A stretch of 63,612 nucleotides of DNA from Phycisphaeraceae bacterium. GTDB taxonomy: Bacteria; Planctomycetota; Phycisphaerae; Phycisphaerales; SM1A02. The notes under the pieces were generated by a model that worked only from the letters and a program-made list of their open reading frames with translations, was not told where the DNA came from and did no database searches. A program made the position numbers and the translations under genes. The DNA is taken from contig SHAP01000010.1 of the NCBI GenBank assembly GCA_004213555.1, forward strand, positions 1-63,612, written 5' to 3'. Every line of letters begins with the position of its first letter. Within the stretch, counting starts at the first letter, position 1. Of the stretch, positions 53,301-61,610 are shown one piece after another.

Positions 53301-53912
53301 CTCGCCCGACAACCCAAGTTCCATCAGAGCGGCCAAGGAATCGTCGAAGCTGATTTCAGCATCGGCCACCGCGGCTGCAGCAAGGTTCCGATCGGTTGGA
53401 GCGGCATCCTCGGGAACTGCGTTGTACGCCTGACGGGCCTCTTTCCGGGCCGCATCCGCAGCCACCAATGCATCGAAAGCGGTCGCCCGGGCCGAGCCAT
53501 CGGGACCACGAAGATCACCGATTTCGTCTTCTTCCAGAGTTGCCAAGACTTCGGATTCTCGAATTTCCGCAGAATCCACCAGTTCGTCCAAGGCCGTTCG
53601 CCATGCGGCGGCCAATTCGCGGGTTTCCGGCCCAGGCAAAGGCATGACCACTTCAATGCGATCACGACCAGAGCCTTCGATGGAAATATCAAAAATGCCC
53701 TGAGGATTCACCCGGGCCTTGAGGACTTCAATGGTGGTGGCAAGCACCGACTGGGGGTCGATTTCCTCTTCAGGAATTTCAACCTTGTAGACCAAACTCA
53801 CACCACCGCGGAGGTCCTTGCCAAGTCGAAGGTCACGACCCAAGACGGCAGCCAAACACAGGCCGAGGACGAATGCAATGGTGAGGAAACGTGAAAGGAG
53901 TGGCGTTCGCAT
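50394..53912 (-). CDS. secDF: Fused protein-export membrane protein SecD/SecF
   Basis: A 1172-residue fusion. SecD half: first helix, [15 protein letters not shown], the P1 domain, then five helices with [24 protein letters not shown]. SecF half: second start of membrane part with [17 protein letters not shown] and the C-terminal [25 protein letters not shown]. Both D-x-N/T-x-x-I-x-x-x-R-I-R-E signatures are intact, as required for proton-driven pulling of preproteins. A charged, Ala/Glu-rich insert of about 170 residues in the first periplasmic domain makes it longer than usual. The ATG at 53912 is 10 bases after yajC. Confidence 0.95.
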   Translation of the reverse strand: [1172 protein letters not shown]

Positions 53913-53922
53913 TGCGGCAGTC

Positions 53923-54324
53923 TCAGTCGTTTGGATTCGCTGAATCTTCTTCGGACTGCTCCGATTCGATTCGACGGGAAATGGCTTCACGGACAAAAGT
54001 CATCCGTGTGTTGGTGCTCTCATCTACTTTGAGAACAACACGATCATCAAACACATCAACCACCACACCCATGACACCGCCAGTCGTGACCACGCGGTCA
54101 CGCTTTTTCAGCGAGGCCATCAAGGCTTCGTGTTGCTTGCGTTGCTTCCGCCCGGCCGTTGAGGTCATGAAAAGCATCAGCCCCAAGAACGCGAAAAGAA
54201 TCAACCAACTCATCCCCCCCATCGGTTGGGGCGCGGCCACATCACCTGCGCCCGCACCAGAGGCGGCCGGCAGCGTCTCTTGAGCCAGAAGCAAAATGGA
54301 CAGTGGCTGAGCGAATACGGGCAT
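53923..54324 (-). CDS. yajC: Preprotein translocase subunit YajC
   Basis: A 133-residue protein with an Ala/Gly-rich N terminus, one transmembrane helix (SWLILFAFLGLMLFM) and the cytoplasmic KQRKQHEALMASLKKRDRVVTTGGVMG segment diagnostic of YajC. It assists SecDF. The ATG at 54324 is preceded by GGAG. Position between tgt and secDF is the classic order. Confidence 0.95.
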   Translation of the reverse strand: MPVFAQPLSILLLAQETLPAASGAGAGDVAAPQPMGGMSWLILFAFLGLMLFMTSTAGRKQRKQHEALMASLKKRDRVVTTGGVMGVVVDVFDDRVVLKVDESTNTRMTFVREAISRRIESEQSEEDSANPND

Positions 54325-54343
54325 GAAATGGGCTCCAAGGCGG

Positions 54344-55540
54344 TCAAGACAGTGGGGCGAGATCGGTCCGGAGTTCCGGCCAGCCCGCCCGAAAGGCAGA
54401 CCAATCATTGTCGCGGATCGCCCGCCGAATGTCCAGCATCAGGCGTTGGAAGTGACGCAAGTTATGGGTCGCAACCAGACTCCCCGCCATGGATTCGCTG
54501 GCATTCAGGAGATGGCGTATGTAGGCCCGGCTGTAGCCCCCCGTACAGGTCGCACAATCACAGCTCGAATCAATCGGGGCATCGTCCTCAGCAAACTTTG
54601 CATTTTTGAGATTCATGCGTCCCGAACGCGTGAAGGCTTGGGCATTTCGAGCGTTTCGGGTCGGAAGGACGCAGTCGAACATGTCGATTCCACTGCGGAC
54701 CGCATGCACGATGTCCTGTTCGTATCCCACCCCCATCAAGTAGCGCGGCTTCTGCGCTGGCAAGCGTGGTGCAGTGAACGCCACGACCTCGGCAATTTGC
54801 TCAGGACGTTCTCCAACCGCAACGCCCCCAACCGCGAAGCCCGGCAAATCGTGCTGGCAAATGGCTTCTACGGAAGCGGCCCGGAGTTCGAGATCGGTGC
54901 CCCCTTGGACAATGCCAAAAAGGGCTTGGTCGGTCGGACGCTGGTGGGCTTTGACGCATCGATCCAGCCAGCGAACCGTGCGCTCGTGGGCATCACGCAA
55001 ACGCTCATGGTGCGCCAGTCCCCGATGACCGTCTGTGGTGACGCGTTTGCGAAAGCCCACGACATCTTGGGGATCTCCGGCCGGAGGACAATCGTCAAAC
55101 GCCATGATGATGTCAGCGCCGATGTTGTTCTGAACTTCCATCGATCGTTCAGGACCGAGATCCACCCATGCACCATCAACAATGGAGCGAAAGCGCACGC
55201 CATCCTCATCGAGTCGATTGATGTGTGCCATGGAATACGCCTGGTACCCCCCCGAGTCCGTCAGTATGGGACCGGACCAACGCATGAACTGATGGCAGCC
55301 TCCTCGACGTGCAACCGCCGCGTCGCCAGGTCGAAGCATCAAGTGATACGCATTGTTCAAAATGATCTGCGACCCGGTCTCTTCAACCTGATGGGGCCAA
55401 AGCCCCTTCACGCACGACTGGGTACCAACTGGCATAAACGCGGGCGTATCAAACCCTCCGTGCGGGGTTTCGACCCGGCCCAATCGCGCGTTGCTCTCGC
55501 TGCAGGTGGCTGAGACTTCAAACCGAAGCGGTCCGCTCAC
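54344..55540 (-). CDS. tgt: Queuine tRNA-ribosyltransferase
   Basis: A 398-residue TIM-barrel enzyme exchanging guanine at tRNA position 34 for a queuosine precursor. LRPGDAAV and LTDSGGYQAYS (first catalytic Asp), FDDCPP, ALFGIVQGG, GFAVGGVAVGE and FDCVLPTRNARNAQAFT are present. The zinc site is CDCATC plus a later His in ATHNLRHF. A GTG start overlaps the rhomboid stop (GTGA). A transporter for such precursors lies elsewhere in the window, at 22165. Confidence 0.96.
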   Translation of the reverse strand: MSGPLRFEVSATCSESNARLGRVETPHGGFDTPAFMPVGTQSCVKGLWPHQVEETGSQIILNNAYHLMLRPGDAAVARRGGCHQFMRWSGPILTDSGGYQAYSMAHINRLDEDGVRFRSIVDGAWVDLGPERSMEVQNNIGADIIMAFDDCPPAGDPQDVVGFRKRVTTDGHRGLAHHERLRDAHERTVRWLDRCVKAHQRPTDQALFGIVQGGTDLELRAASVEAICQHDLPGFAVGGVAVGERPEQIAEVVAFTAPRLPAQKPRYLMGVGYEQDIVHAVRSGIDMFDCVLPTRNARNAQAFTRSGRMNLKNAKFAEDDAPIDSSCDCATCTGGYSRAYIRHLLNASESMAGSLVATHNLRHFQRLMLDIRRAIRDNDWSAFRAGWPELRTDLAPLS

Positions 55541-56667
55541 TGCCGATCCTTCGATGCTCGGTTGAGAATTTCTTTTTCCTTTGCCGTCAGCGAGTGCAAG
55601 CCTTTCTGGCTGATCTTGTCCAAAATTCGATCCACTTCTTCAGCGTTGGCTCGGCCACGGTTTGAAGCAATCTTGGCCTTGGCTTTGGCGGCTCGGAACC
55701 GAAAGCGTTCGCTGGTGGGGTCCACTTTGCCCAAAAAGTCGAAGAACCCATGAAGGTGATGGGGACGACGAATGAAATACGCCCCCGCCAAGGCACCCCC
55801 AAGGTGACCGGCCTCGCCTCCAGCATTGGGGCCGTCTCGCAGAATGGTGAAAACTGCCAAAGCCACCAGTCCGTACGCCATGGTCTTGAGACGCATCGGG
55901 AAGAAGAACCAAACCACCACCCTTGCATTTGGTTGGAGAAACGCCCCCGCCAAGATGACCCCGAACACGCCCGCCGATGCACCCACCAACGGTGTTCCAG
56001 GGTCATTGAAAAGCAGACCGGGAACCCGATCAAACCCCCACGATTCCGCGACGATGCCGCCAATGTTCAATGTGGTAAAGGCCAAAGCACCAAACATGCC
56101 GCACAGAAGATAGAACGCCATAAAGCGTTTCCGGCCCAGATAGCTTTCCACCAAGGGACCAAAAAAGAAGAGTCCGATGCAGTTGAACAACAAATGGGTG
56201 ATGCCAGCGTGGCTGTGCAAAAACTGAAACCCCAAAAGTCGCCACCACTCGAGACGCAGAAATCCTTCCATGGTTGAGAAATGCAACCACCGTTCAATGG
56301 GATGAAAGCGTCGATACACGGCTTGGCCGCTCTGCTGCGAATCGGCCGGAGCAAGCACCAAATAATCAGGACGGCGCCCTTGGGGTGGATCATCAAGACT
56401 GCGAGGCGCCCCCTTCACCACTTGTCCGTTGGCCACGCTGGGCCACGATTCCACCACCACCCACGCTTGGGATTCGGCCGATCCGGCCGCAGTGTTCCAT
56501 TGCAGATCGGTGCGAACCAGCGAGGAAGGAAAAAAGCCATCAACAAACCAGACCCCGCAGCAAATCACAATGATCCAAGTCGTGATGGTCCAACGTCCTG
56601 CGCTTGGCCCAACCTTCCGACCACCACTTCCACCTGCATGCATGTAGCCGCGATCCGCGATACCCAT
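55537..56667 (-). CDS. Rhomboid-family intramembrane serine protease
   Basis: A 376-residue membrane protein. After one N-terminal helix comes a soluble insert of about 90 residues (60-150), then the rhomboid core with six helices. The catalytic Ser sits in LVGASAGVFGVI near residue 220 and the His in EAGHLGGALAGA near residue 285, so it should be active. HLLFNCIGLFFFG holds the conserved HxxxN. A charged C-terminal tail of about 90 residues follows. It lies 10 bases after the NUDIX gene and overlaps tgt by four bases. Confidence 0.92.
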   Translation of the reverse strand: MGIADRGYMHAGGSGGRKVGPSAGRWTITTWIIVICCGVWFVDGFFPSSLVRTDLQWNTAAGSAESQAWVVVESWPSVANGQVVKGAPRSLDDPPQGRRPDYLVLAPADSQQSGQAVYRRFHPIERWLHFSTMEGFLRLEWWRLLGFQFLHSHAGITHLLFNCIGLFFFGPLVESYLGRKRFMAFYLLCGMFGALAFTTLNIGGIVAESWGFDRVPGLLFNDPGTPLVGASAGVFGVILAGAFLQPNARVVVWFFFPMRLKTMAYGLVALAVFTILRDGPNAGGEAGHLGGALAGAYFIRRPHHLHGFFDFLGKVDPTSERFRFRAAKAKAKIASNRGRANAEEVDRILDKISQKGLHSLTAKEKEILNRASKDRQ

Positions 56668-56677
56668 GGTGACAATC

Positions 56678-57163
56678 CTAACCCTTGCGAGAGGCGAAGC
56701 GCAGGATCATGGCCGCGGTTTTCGCATCCGGGTAGTCACCAGCGGCGGCGGCTTGGATCGCCTCAGATTGGGGGACCAAAACCCGTTCGATTTCTTCGTG
56801 GCCCTCCAAATTGGGTGCCCCAAGAGTCAGATCCTCGGCGATGAACAAATGAAGACGTTCATCACAAAAACCCGGGGCCGGCCAAAGATGACCAAAGGAG
56901 ATCCACGACGCCGCGACGGCTCCGGTCTCTTCCTTTAACTCTCGAACCGCCGCATGCTTTGGATCCTCACTTGGCTCCAAAGTCCCGGCAGGAACTTCAA
57001 GCAGCGTGTGCCCTACCGCCCTCCGGTGGTTGCGAATCAACAGGAAATCCTCACCGTGTACGGGTAGCACTGCGACACCACCGGGATGCCGCACCACGTG
57101 GCGGTCGGGTCGACCGGGCATGGGCTCCAAATGAAAAATGGCGGACTGAAAGACAGGATTCAT
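56678..57163 (-). CDS. NUDIX hydrolase (ADP-ribose pyrophosphatase-like)
   Basis: A 161-residue enzyme with the Nudix box spread over GTLEPSEDPKHAAVRELKEETG, i.e. G-x5-E-x7-REUXEE intact. LLIRNHRRAVGHTLLEVPAG is typical of the ADP-ribose pyrophosphatase branch. The ATG at 57163 is two bases after the hutF-like stop; a GTG at 57169 overlapping that stop is the alternative. Substrate is inferred. Confidence 0.9.
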   Translation of the reverse strand: MNPVFQSAIFHLEPMPGRPDRHVVRHPGGVAVLPVHGEDFLLIRNHRRAVGHTLLEVPAGTLEPSEDPKHAAVRELKEETGAVAASWISFGHLWPAPGFCDERLHLFIAEDLTLGAPNLEGHEEIERVLVPQSEAIQAAAAGDYPDAKTAAMILRFASRKG

Positions 57164-57165
57164 GG

Positions 57166-58257
57166 TCACTCGCTTTCGAACACCCGTTCATCGCCACCAA
57201 AGACCAGTGCATCAAGCAACGATGAATCTTGCGTCGGGGCCAAGAGATGGTGCATCTGGTTGATGGACAGAGATGGTCCAGGCTCAGAAAGTCCAAGGGC
57301 CAGCCGTCCACCGGTACTGGCGGCATGCCACAGGACTTCAGCTGGTGCATCACCCCCACAACGCAACGCGCCTCGACGAAGCGTTCGGCCGCGTTGATCG
57401 TGCTCCAGTCGACGCATCTCTTCAAACATGGATATTCGCAAATTGGAATCGGTTCCCAGCGCCAATTGTTGATTCAGTCTTGGATGATCCGGAAGGATGG
57501 GAACACCGTCACCCAAATCTCCCTCGGTCAATGGACATGGCAGGATGGTCGCACCGCGCTCGATCCACTCCACAACCTGCAACTCAGGCGTGTGTGTCAT
57601 ATGCACCCCCACAAGATGTTCAATGGGATGTCCAGAATCCAACAACAAGCGAACGGGGTGAGCCCCATAAGCGGCTTTGATTTCAGCCAACTCTCGTGGT
57701 TGTTCTTCCAAGTGAACATGCAACTTCAGCCCGCGTCGATGCGCTTCCACGACATGACGCTGCACTTGATCCCAAGGCACCGCGCGAAGCGAGTGCACAC
57801 AAGCTTGCATGGATTGACCCGATCGCAACATGCCTTGCAATTGATCAAAACGCTCCCAATACCGACGGAACCCTCCGCTCACAAATCTTTGCTGCGCGGT
57901 CGAGAGGTCCATCCCAGGCCCCCCCTCCTCATACGCGGCGGGCAGCAACACCAACTCGATCCCGGCGTCATGGGCGGCTTGGATCACGGCCTGATCCAAC
58001 ACAAAATCCAGTTGGTCTGTGACATGGTGCCGGAGATAGTGGAACTCACCCACCGTCTGGATACCTGCCTGAACCATCTCTCTGTAGCAACGATGGGCCA
58101 ACTGATACGCCACATCGGGGTCCATCTGCTCTACCAATCCATACATGGCTTGCCGCCAAGACCAAAAATCGGCGGCCCCGCTGGGAAAACGTTCTCCGCA
58201 GCCTCGCAAGCCGATTTGGAACGCGTGGGAATGAGCGCTGGTGAAAGCCGGGAACAT
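57166..58257 (-). CDS. HutF-like amidohydrolase (formimidoylglutamate deiminase family)
   Basis: A 363-residue metal-dependent hydrolase. SAHSHAFQIGLRGCGERF carries the first metal ligands, DFWSWRQAMYGLV follows, then HVHLEEQPREL, VGVHMTHT and GTDSNLRISMFEEMR; these match HutF, which deiminates N-formimidoylglutamate in histidine breakdown. The ATG at 58257 is chosen because the open frame above it runs through the hairpin at 58281. The protein then starts at the first metal ligands, lacking the N-terminal beta domain of about 50 residues usual in the family. No other hut gene is in view. Confidence 0.8.
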   Translation of the reverse strand: MFPAFTSAHSHAFQIGLRGCGERFPSGAADFWSWRQAMYGLVEQMDPDVAYQLAHRCYREMVQAGIQTVGEFHYLRHHVTDQLDFVLDQAVIQAAHDAGIELVLLPAAYEEGGPGMDLSTAQQRFVSGGFRRYWERFDQLQGMLRSGQSMQACVHSLRAVPWDQVQRHVVEAHRRGLKLHVHLEEQPRELAEIKAAYGAHPVRLLLDSGHPIEHLVGVHMTHTPELQVVEWIERGATILPCPLTEGDLGDGVPILPDHPRLNQQLALGTDSNLRISMFEEMRRLEHDQRGRTLRRGALRCGGDAPAEVLWHAASTGGRLALGLSEPGPSLSINQMHHLLAPTQDSSLLDALVFGGDERVFESE

Positions 58258-58280
58258 CGAAATCAGTATCTCCGAAACGA

Positions 58281-58310
58281 ACGCCCCCCGCGCCAAGGCG
58301 CGGGGGGCGT
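58281..58310. terminator. Strong GC hairpin downstream of the large dockerin gene
   Basis: ACGCCCCCCGCGCC pairs perfectly with GGCGCGGGGGGCGT around AA: a 14-bp stem 46 bases after the stop of the minus-strand dockerin gene. The tract after it on the minus strand is only modestly T-rich. It also lies in the leader of the hutF-like gene. Confidence 0.65.
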
Positions 58311-58356
58311 GGATTGACAAAGTGTCAAAGGTCGCGGCCGCAAGGACCGCACCCCA

Positions 58357-60363
58357 TCAGGGGCAAGGACCGAAGGCGGACAACAGGGTGATGAGGTCGT
58401 TGAAGTCGACATCACCATCTTCATCAGCGTCGCCACCAGCGGAACCATCGGAACCGAAGTTGGAAAGCACGATCAAGATGTCATTGAAGTCCGTGTCGCC
58501 ATCGTCATCCAAGTCGGTCGGACATGGATCTTCACCGACACCACCGAAGACAAGCTGGTGATCGAGCCAACCAAAGGGTGCACCGAGTCCAGATACTGCA
58601 ACGAAGTTAACTCCGAATTGATCAGCACCCAGGTAGCCATCATAAGCTGTGTTGTCTAGATCATCGCTGAATGCGACGAACCCAGCTGCGGTCCCATCGG
58701 CCAAAGGTTTAAAGGTCACTCTCATGACAACATTACCAGTTGCTGGAACCTCAATTGCTGAATCAAAGGCAGCTTCAAAGACGCCGTACTGGTTCGGGAC
58801 TGCGTAACAACGAGAGGTTGTTCCCAAAAGATCCAAGTCAGAGAGATCTTCTGACGGCGCTCCACCATCAATGTCATGGTAAAGCGAAACTTCGGTTTCT
58901 GGTGAGCCTTCGAGGTTGTATCCCAGCCACTTAACACAAGATATCCCTCCAGCATCAGTTGGGAGATCCGCAACTGGATAGGAGGAAGACCAAGTGACAT
59001 TGCCAACCGTGGCTCCACCCCGGTAGGTGGAATAGAAACCATTGGCTGTAATGGGGGATCCATCCAACGAAGAAGGGAACGCCGTTGCGGTCGAGTCACA
59101 CGATGAATTGCTTGATTCATCGCAATCTGGTGGAGGCACGGTGTCGTCGACGTTCACGGAAATCCTGTAGTTGCCGCACTCAAAAGCACCACCGGCGAAG
59201 TCAGCCGATGCCCAGATTGCATATGTACCAGCTGGCAAGTAGCCAGATGTATTTGATGCTGGGGCACATGCGATTGTGGTGGGGCCAGTGGTGATCACAT
59301 GCACGACATTGGTTGAGGTGCAATCGCCGTAGTCAACGATGAGGCCTACAAAGTTGTAGTCTGCCTCGACATTGTATTGAATGCCACCACCAGGATGCTG
59401 GAACTCGTACCAGTCGGTATCACGAGAGAGACCTGGGTTAGTGGGATCGGTTGGATTTTCAACTTCGAAAATCCTCGAAGTGCCAACGATAGAGATCCCT
59501 TCGGTGATTGTTTCAAATTGGAATGGGATACTGGTCCCGTTGCAACCCTCGTTCGTACTAAAGCCACAAGGTTCGATCTCCGCAACATCATCAGCTGCCG
59601 AACCAAGTTCGCATACCCCGCTTGGATCAGATGTTGCCGAAACGCAATAGACAAAAGGTGCTTCCGTAACGTCTGCGGTGTCTGGGTCGTCTGTGCAATC
59701 CCATGCCTCGAAAGTTGCAGGCGTGGCGAGCATGTAATAGTCACCAACGGGAAGATACAAGGTCTGGGTGGACTCAGCCCCACCAGCAACCGCCCAGCCA
59801 TAAAGGAATACATCTAAGGAGCAATCAGCGCCCAAATTTCCGATATTCAAAAGCGCATCTGCCTCACTCAGCACGGTCACATCGATCGAACCACCTGGGT
59901 GTGAGTAGACAAACCGGTCAATGTCCCGGAATTCGCCTTCGACGTCTGGAGTCGTTGGGTCATTGTCGTCATCAGTGAGTTCAGAGAACGTGTAAAGATT
60001 TCCGGTGATAGCTTGGCCATCAACAAGGAAGTTCGGAATTTGTCCCGCAGGGTCGTTGCAGGGGTCGTTGAATCGCTCTCCGCATGGCTCGCCGTCGTCA
60101 GTGGCACCGGAGCAGATGTCGACTCCGAAAGTCACTCGTGTAGAGCCTTGATTCAGAAGGTCGAAAACTGATGCTCTGCTGGAAGTAATTTGCAGCGGTG
60201 AATTGGGCAAACCAAACGAAAGGCTGGTGGCTTCGCTCGTGGTCTCTAAGGACTGCAGCGCAACCCCATCTATCGCAAGGCTCGACAAAAGGGTAATTGT
60301 GGTCAACATGGTCAAGAATCTCCGTATAAATGGAATCCAAAGGGTGGAGAAAGGAACTCTCAT
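58357..60363 (-). CDS. Large exported dockerin protein of unknown function
   Basis: A 668-residue secreted protein. The signal region is MRVPFSTLWIPFIRRFLTMLTT onward; an alternative ATG at 60312 gives a more standard signal peptide, and both have ribosome sites (AAGGA and GGAG). Two beta-rich domains of the pre-peptidase C-terminal (bacterial PPC) kind appear, marked by DIDRFVYSHPGGSIDVTV and DTDWYEFQHPGGGIQYNV with LPAGTYAIWAS-type endings. A third unassigned region (about 390-600) has several Cys. Two dockerin repeats close it: DLDDDGDTDFNDILIVL and DADEDGDVDFNDLITLL. It stands alone with its own promoter and terminator. Confidence 0.78.
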   Translation of the reverse strand: MRVPFSTLWIPFIRRFLTMLTTITLLSSLAIDGVALQSLETTSEATSLSFGLPNSPLQITSSRASVFDLLNQGSTRVTFGVDICSGATDDGEPCGERFNDPCNDPAGQIPNFLVDGQAITGNLYTFSELTDDDNDPTTPDVEGEFRDIDRFVYSHPGGSIDVTVLSEADALLNIGNLGADCSLDVFLYGWAVAGGAESTQTLYLPVGDYYMLATPATFEAWDCTDDPDTADVTEAPFVYCVSATSDPSGVCELGSAADDVAEIEPCGFSTNEGCNGTSIPFQFETITEGISIVGTSRIFEVENPTDPTNPGLSRDTDWYEFQHPGGGIQYNVEADYNFVGLIVDYGDCTSTNVVHVITTGPTTIACAPASNTSGYLPAGTYAIWASADFAGGAFECGNYRISVNVDDTVPPPDCDESSNSSCDSTATAFPSSLDGSPITANGFYSTYRGGATVGNVTWSSSYPVADLPTDAGGISCVKWLGYNLEGSPETEVSLYHDIDGGAPSEDLSDLDLLGTTSRCYAVPNQYGVFEAAFDSAIEVPATGNVVMRVTFKPLADGTAAGFVAFSDDLDNTAYDGYLGADQFGVNFVAVSGLGAPFGWLDHQLVFGGVGEDPCPTDLDDDGDTDFNDILIVLSNFGSDGSAGGDADEDGDVDFNDLITLLSAFGPCP

Positions 60364-60382
60364 CCCTGTATTTCCTTCGTTT

Positions 60383-60411
60383 AAAATAAGCCCGTACTTA
60401 AGCTTCTCCAA
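60383..60411 (-). promoter_or_regulatory. Candidate promoter of the large dockerin gene
   Basis: On the minus strand TTGGAG (60406-60411) and TATTTT (60383-60388) are 17 bases apart, 19 bases upstream of the start at 60363. Confidence 0.4.
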
Positions 60412-60454
60412 ACAAATCCGTCCCCCAAACCGAATTGGATGCAAAAAAATGCCC

Positions 60455-61606
60455 TCAAACGACAAGACGTCCGAGAAGTTGGGGCAACTCGCACTCCATA
60501 TGTGCCAGAGCACGCAACTCGATCCACTCGTCCGGCTGATGGGCGTTTTGGATGCTTCCAGGACCCCATAAGAGGCTCTTGACGCCCAGTTTCTGGAACA
60601 GCATGCCACCATCGGTCCCGAACGGAGCCCCGTGGGTGGCCAAGGAGACACCCATCTGTTGCAGCGCCATCCGCAGATGCATGTCTGAATGTTCTGGCAT
60701 CGGTGGGGAAAGTGCGTCCCTGGTCATCCACAGGTTTTCCCCAAGAAGCGTCGCCAAGTGTTCTCGAACCCGGCACTCCACCTCTTCAGGGTCAATCCCG
60801 GGCAACAACCGGACCCCGACCCCGAGGCGGGCGGTATCTGGAACAACGTTGATGGCACTTCCACCCTCGATGGTTGCCACCGTGAGCACCAAGAAAGGCG
60901 CTTCCGGAAACCGATCGGCGTTGGGACCGCCCTCTTGTTCGAACATTCGACGAAGATTGGCCAGCAGGACTGCAGCTTCTGCTAATGGCTCAATGGCATT
61001 GAGCCCATCTTGGGGGAAGGCGGTGTGCGCGTTCTTGCCTAGAGAGTTCAACGTGAACCGAAGATGACCTTTGTGCAAGGTCACCATTTGGCCAGACGTG
61101 GGCTCGCCAATCAAAGCTTCTTGAGGCAAGACGCTTGGCTCAAGCTGTTCAGCCATTCGAGCAATGCCGTGTGAGCCCACCTCTTCGTCGTAAGACAACA
61201 TCAACACGAGAGGTCGGGTGGCACGCGGAGCAACCTGCGCAAAGGCGTTGATGGCAATGGCATCAAAACCCTTCATGTCACAGACCCCCCGTCCGTACAA
61301 ACGGCCCGACTGCTCGCGGACCACAAACGGGTCACTGGTCCAACCATGGGCCTCCACTGGGACGCAATCAAGATGACCCGACACAATCAAGCCGTCGCGC
61401 GTGGCATCCACTTCAGGACCAGCCCAAGCAATCAAATTTGCCTTCTGCCCCGAGGCATCGTAAATCCGTTGCAGCCGAACCCCGGGGACCGACTCCAACC
61501 AACATTCCACCAGATCGACGGCGGCCAAGTTTGACCCCGAGCTGGTGGTATCAATGCCCACCAAGGCCTCAAGCATTTCACGAACGGGGGGACAGGACAA
61601 CGTCAT
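60455..61606 (-). CDS. M20-family deacetylase/peptidase (ArgE/DapE-like)
   Basis: A 383-residue zinc hydrolase. LIVSGHLDCVPVE holds the first metal His and Asp, GRGVCDMKGFDAIAI the bridging Asp, MLSYDEEVGSHG the catalytic Glu pair, and the lid domain lies between. The end, GPGSIQNAHQPDEWI, contains the last metal His. The sequence is closest to acetylornithine deacetylase ArgE. The ATG at 61606 sits four bases after the M42 gene stop. Other arg genes are not here. Confidence 0.85.
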   Translation of the reverse strand: MTLSCPPVREMLEALVGIDTTSSGSNLAAVDLVECWLESVPGVRLQRIYDASGQKANLIAWAGPEVDATRDGLIVSGHLDCVPVEAHGWTSDPFVVREQSGRLYGRGVCDMKGFDAIAINAFAQVAPRATRPLVLMLSYDEEVGSHGIARMAEQLEPSVLPQEALIGEPTSGQMVTLHKGHLRFTLNSLGKNAHTAFPQDGLNAIEPLAEAAVLLANLRRMFEQEGGPNADRFPEAPFLVLTVATIEGGSAINVVPDTARLGVGVRLLPGIDPEEVECRVREHLATLLGENLWMTRDALSPPMPEHSDMHLRMALQQMGVSLATHGAPFGTDGGMLFQKLGVKSLLWGPGSIQNAHQPDEWIELRALAHMECELPQLLGRLVV

Positions 61607-61610
61607 ACCG

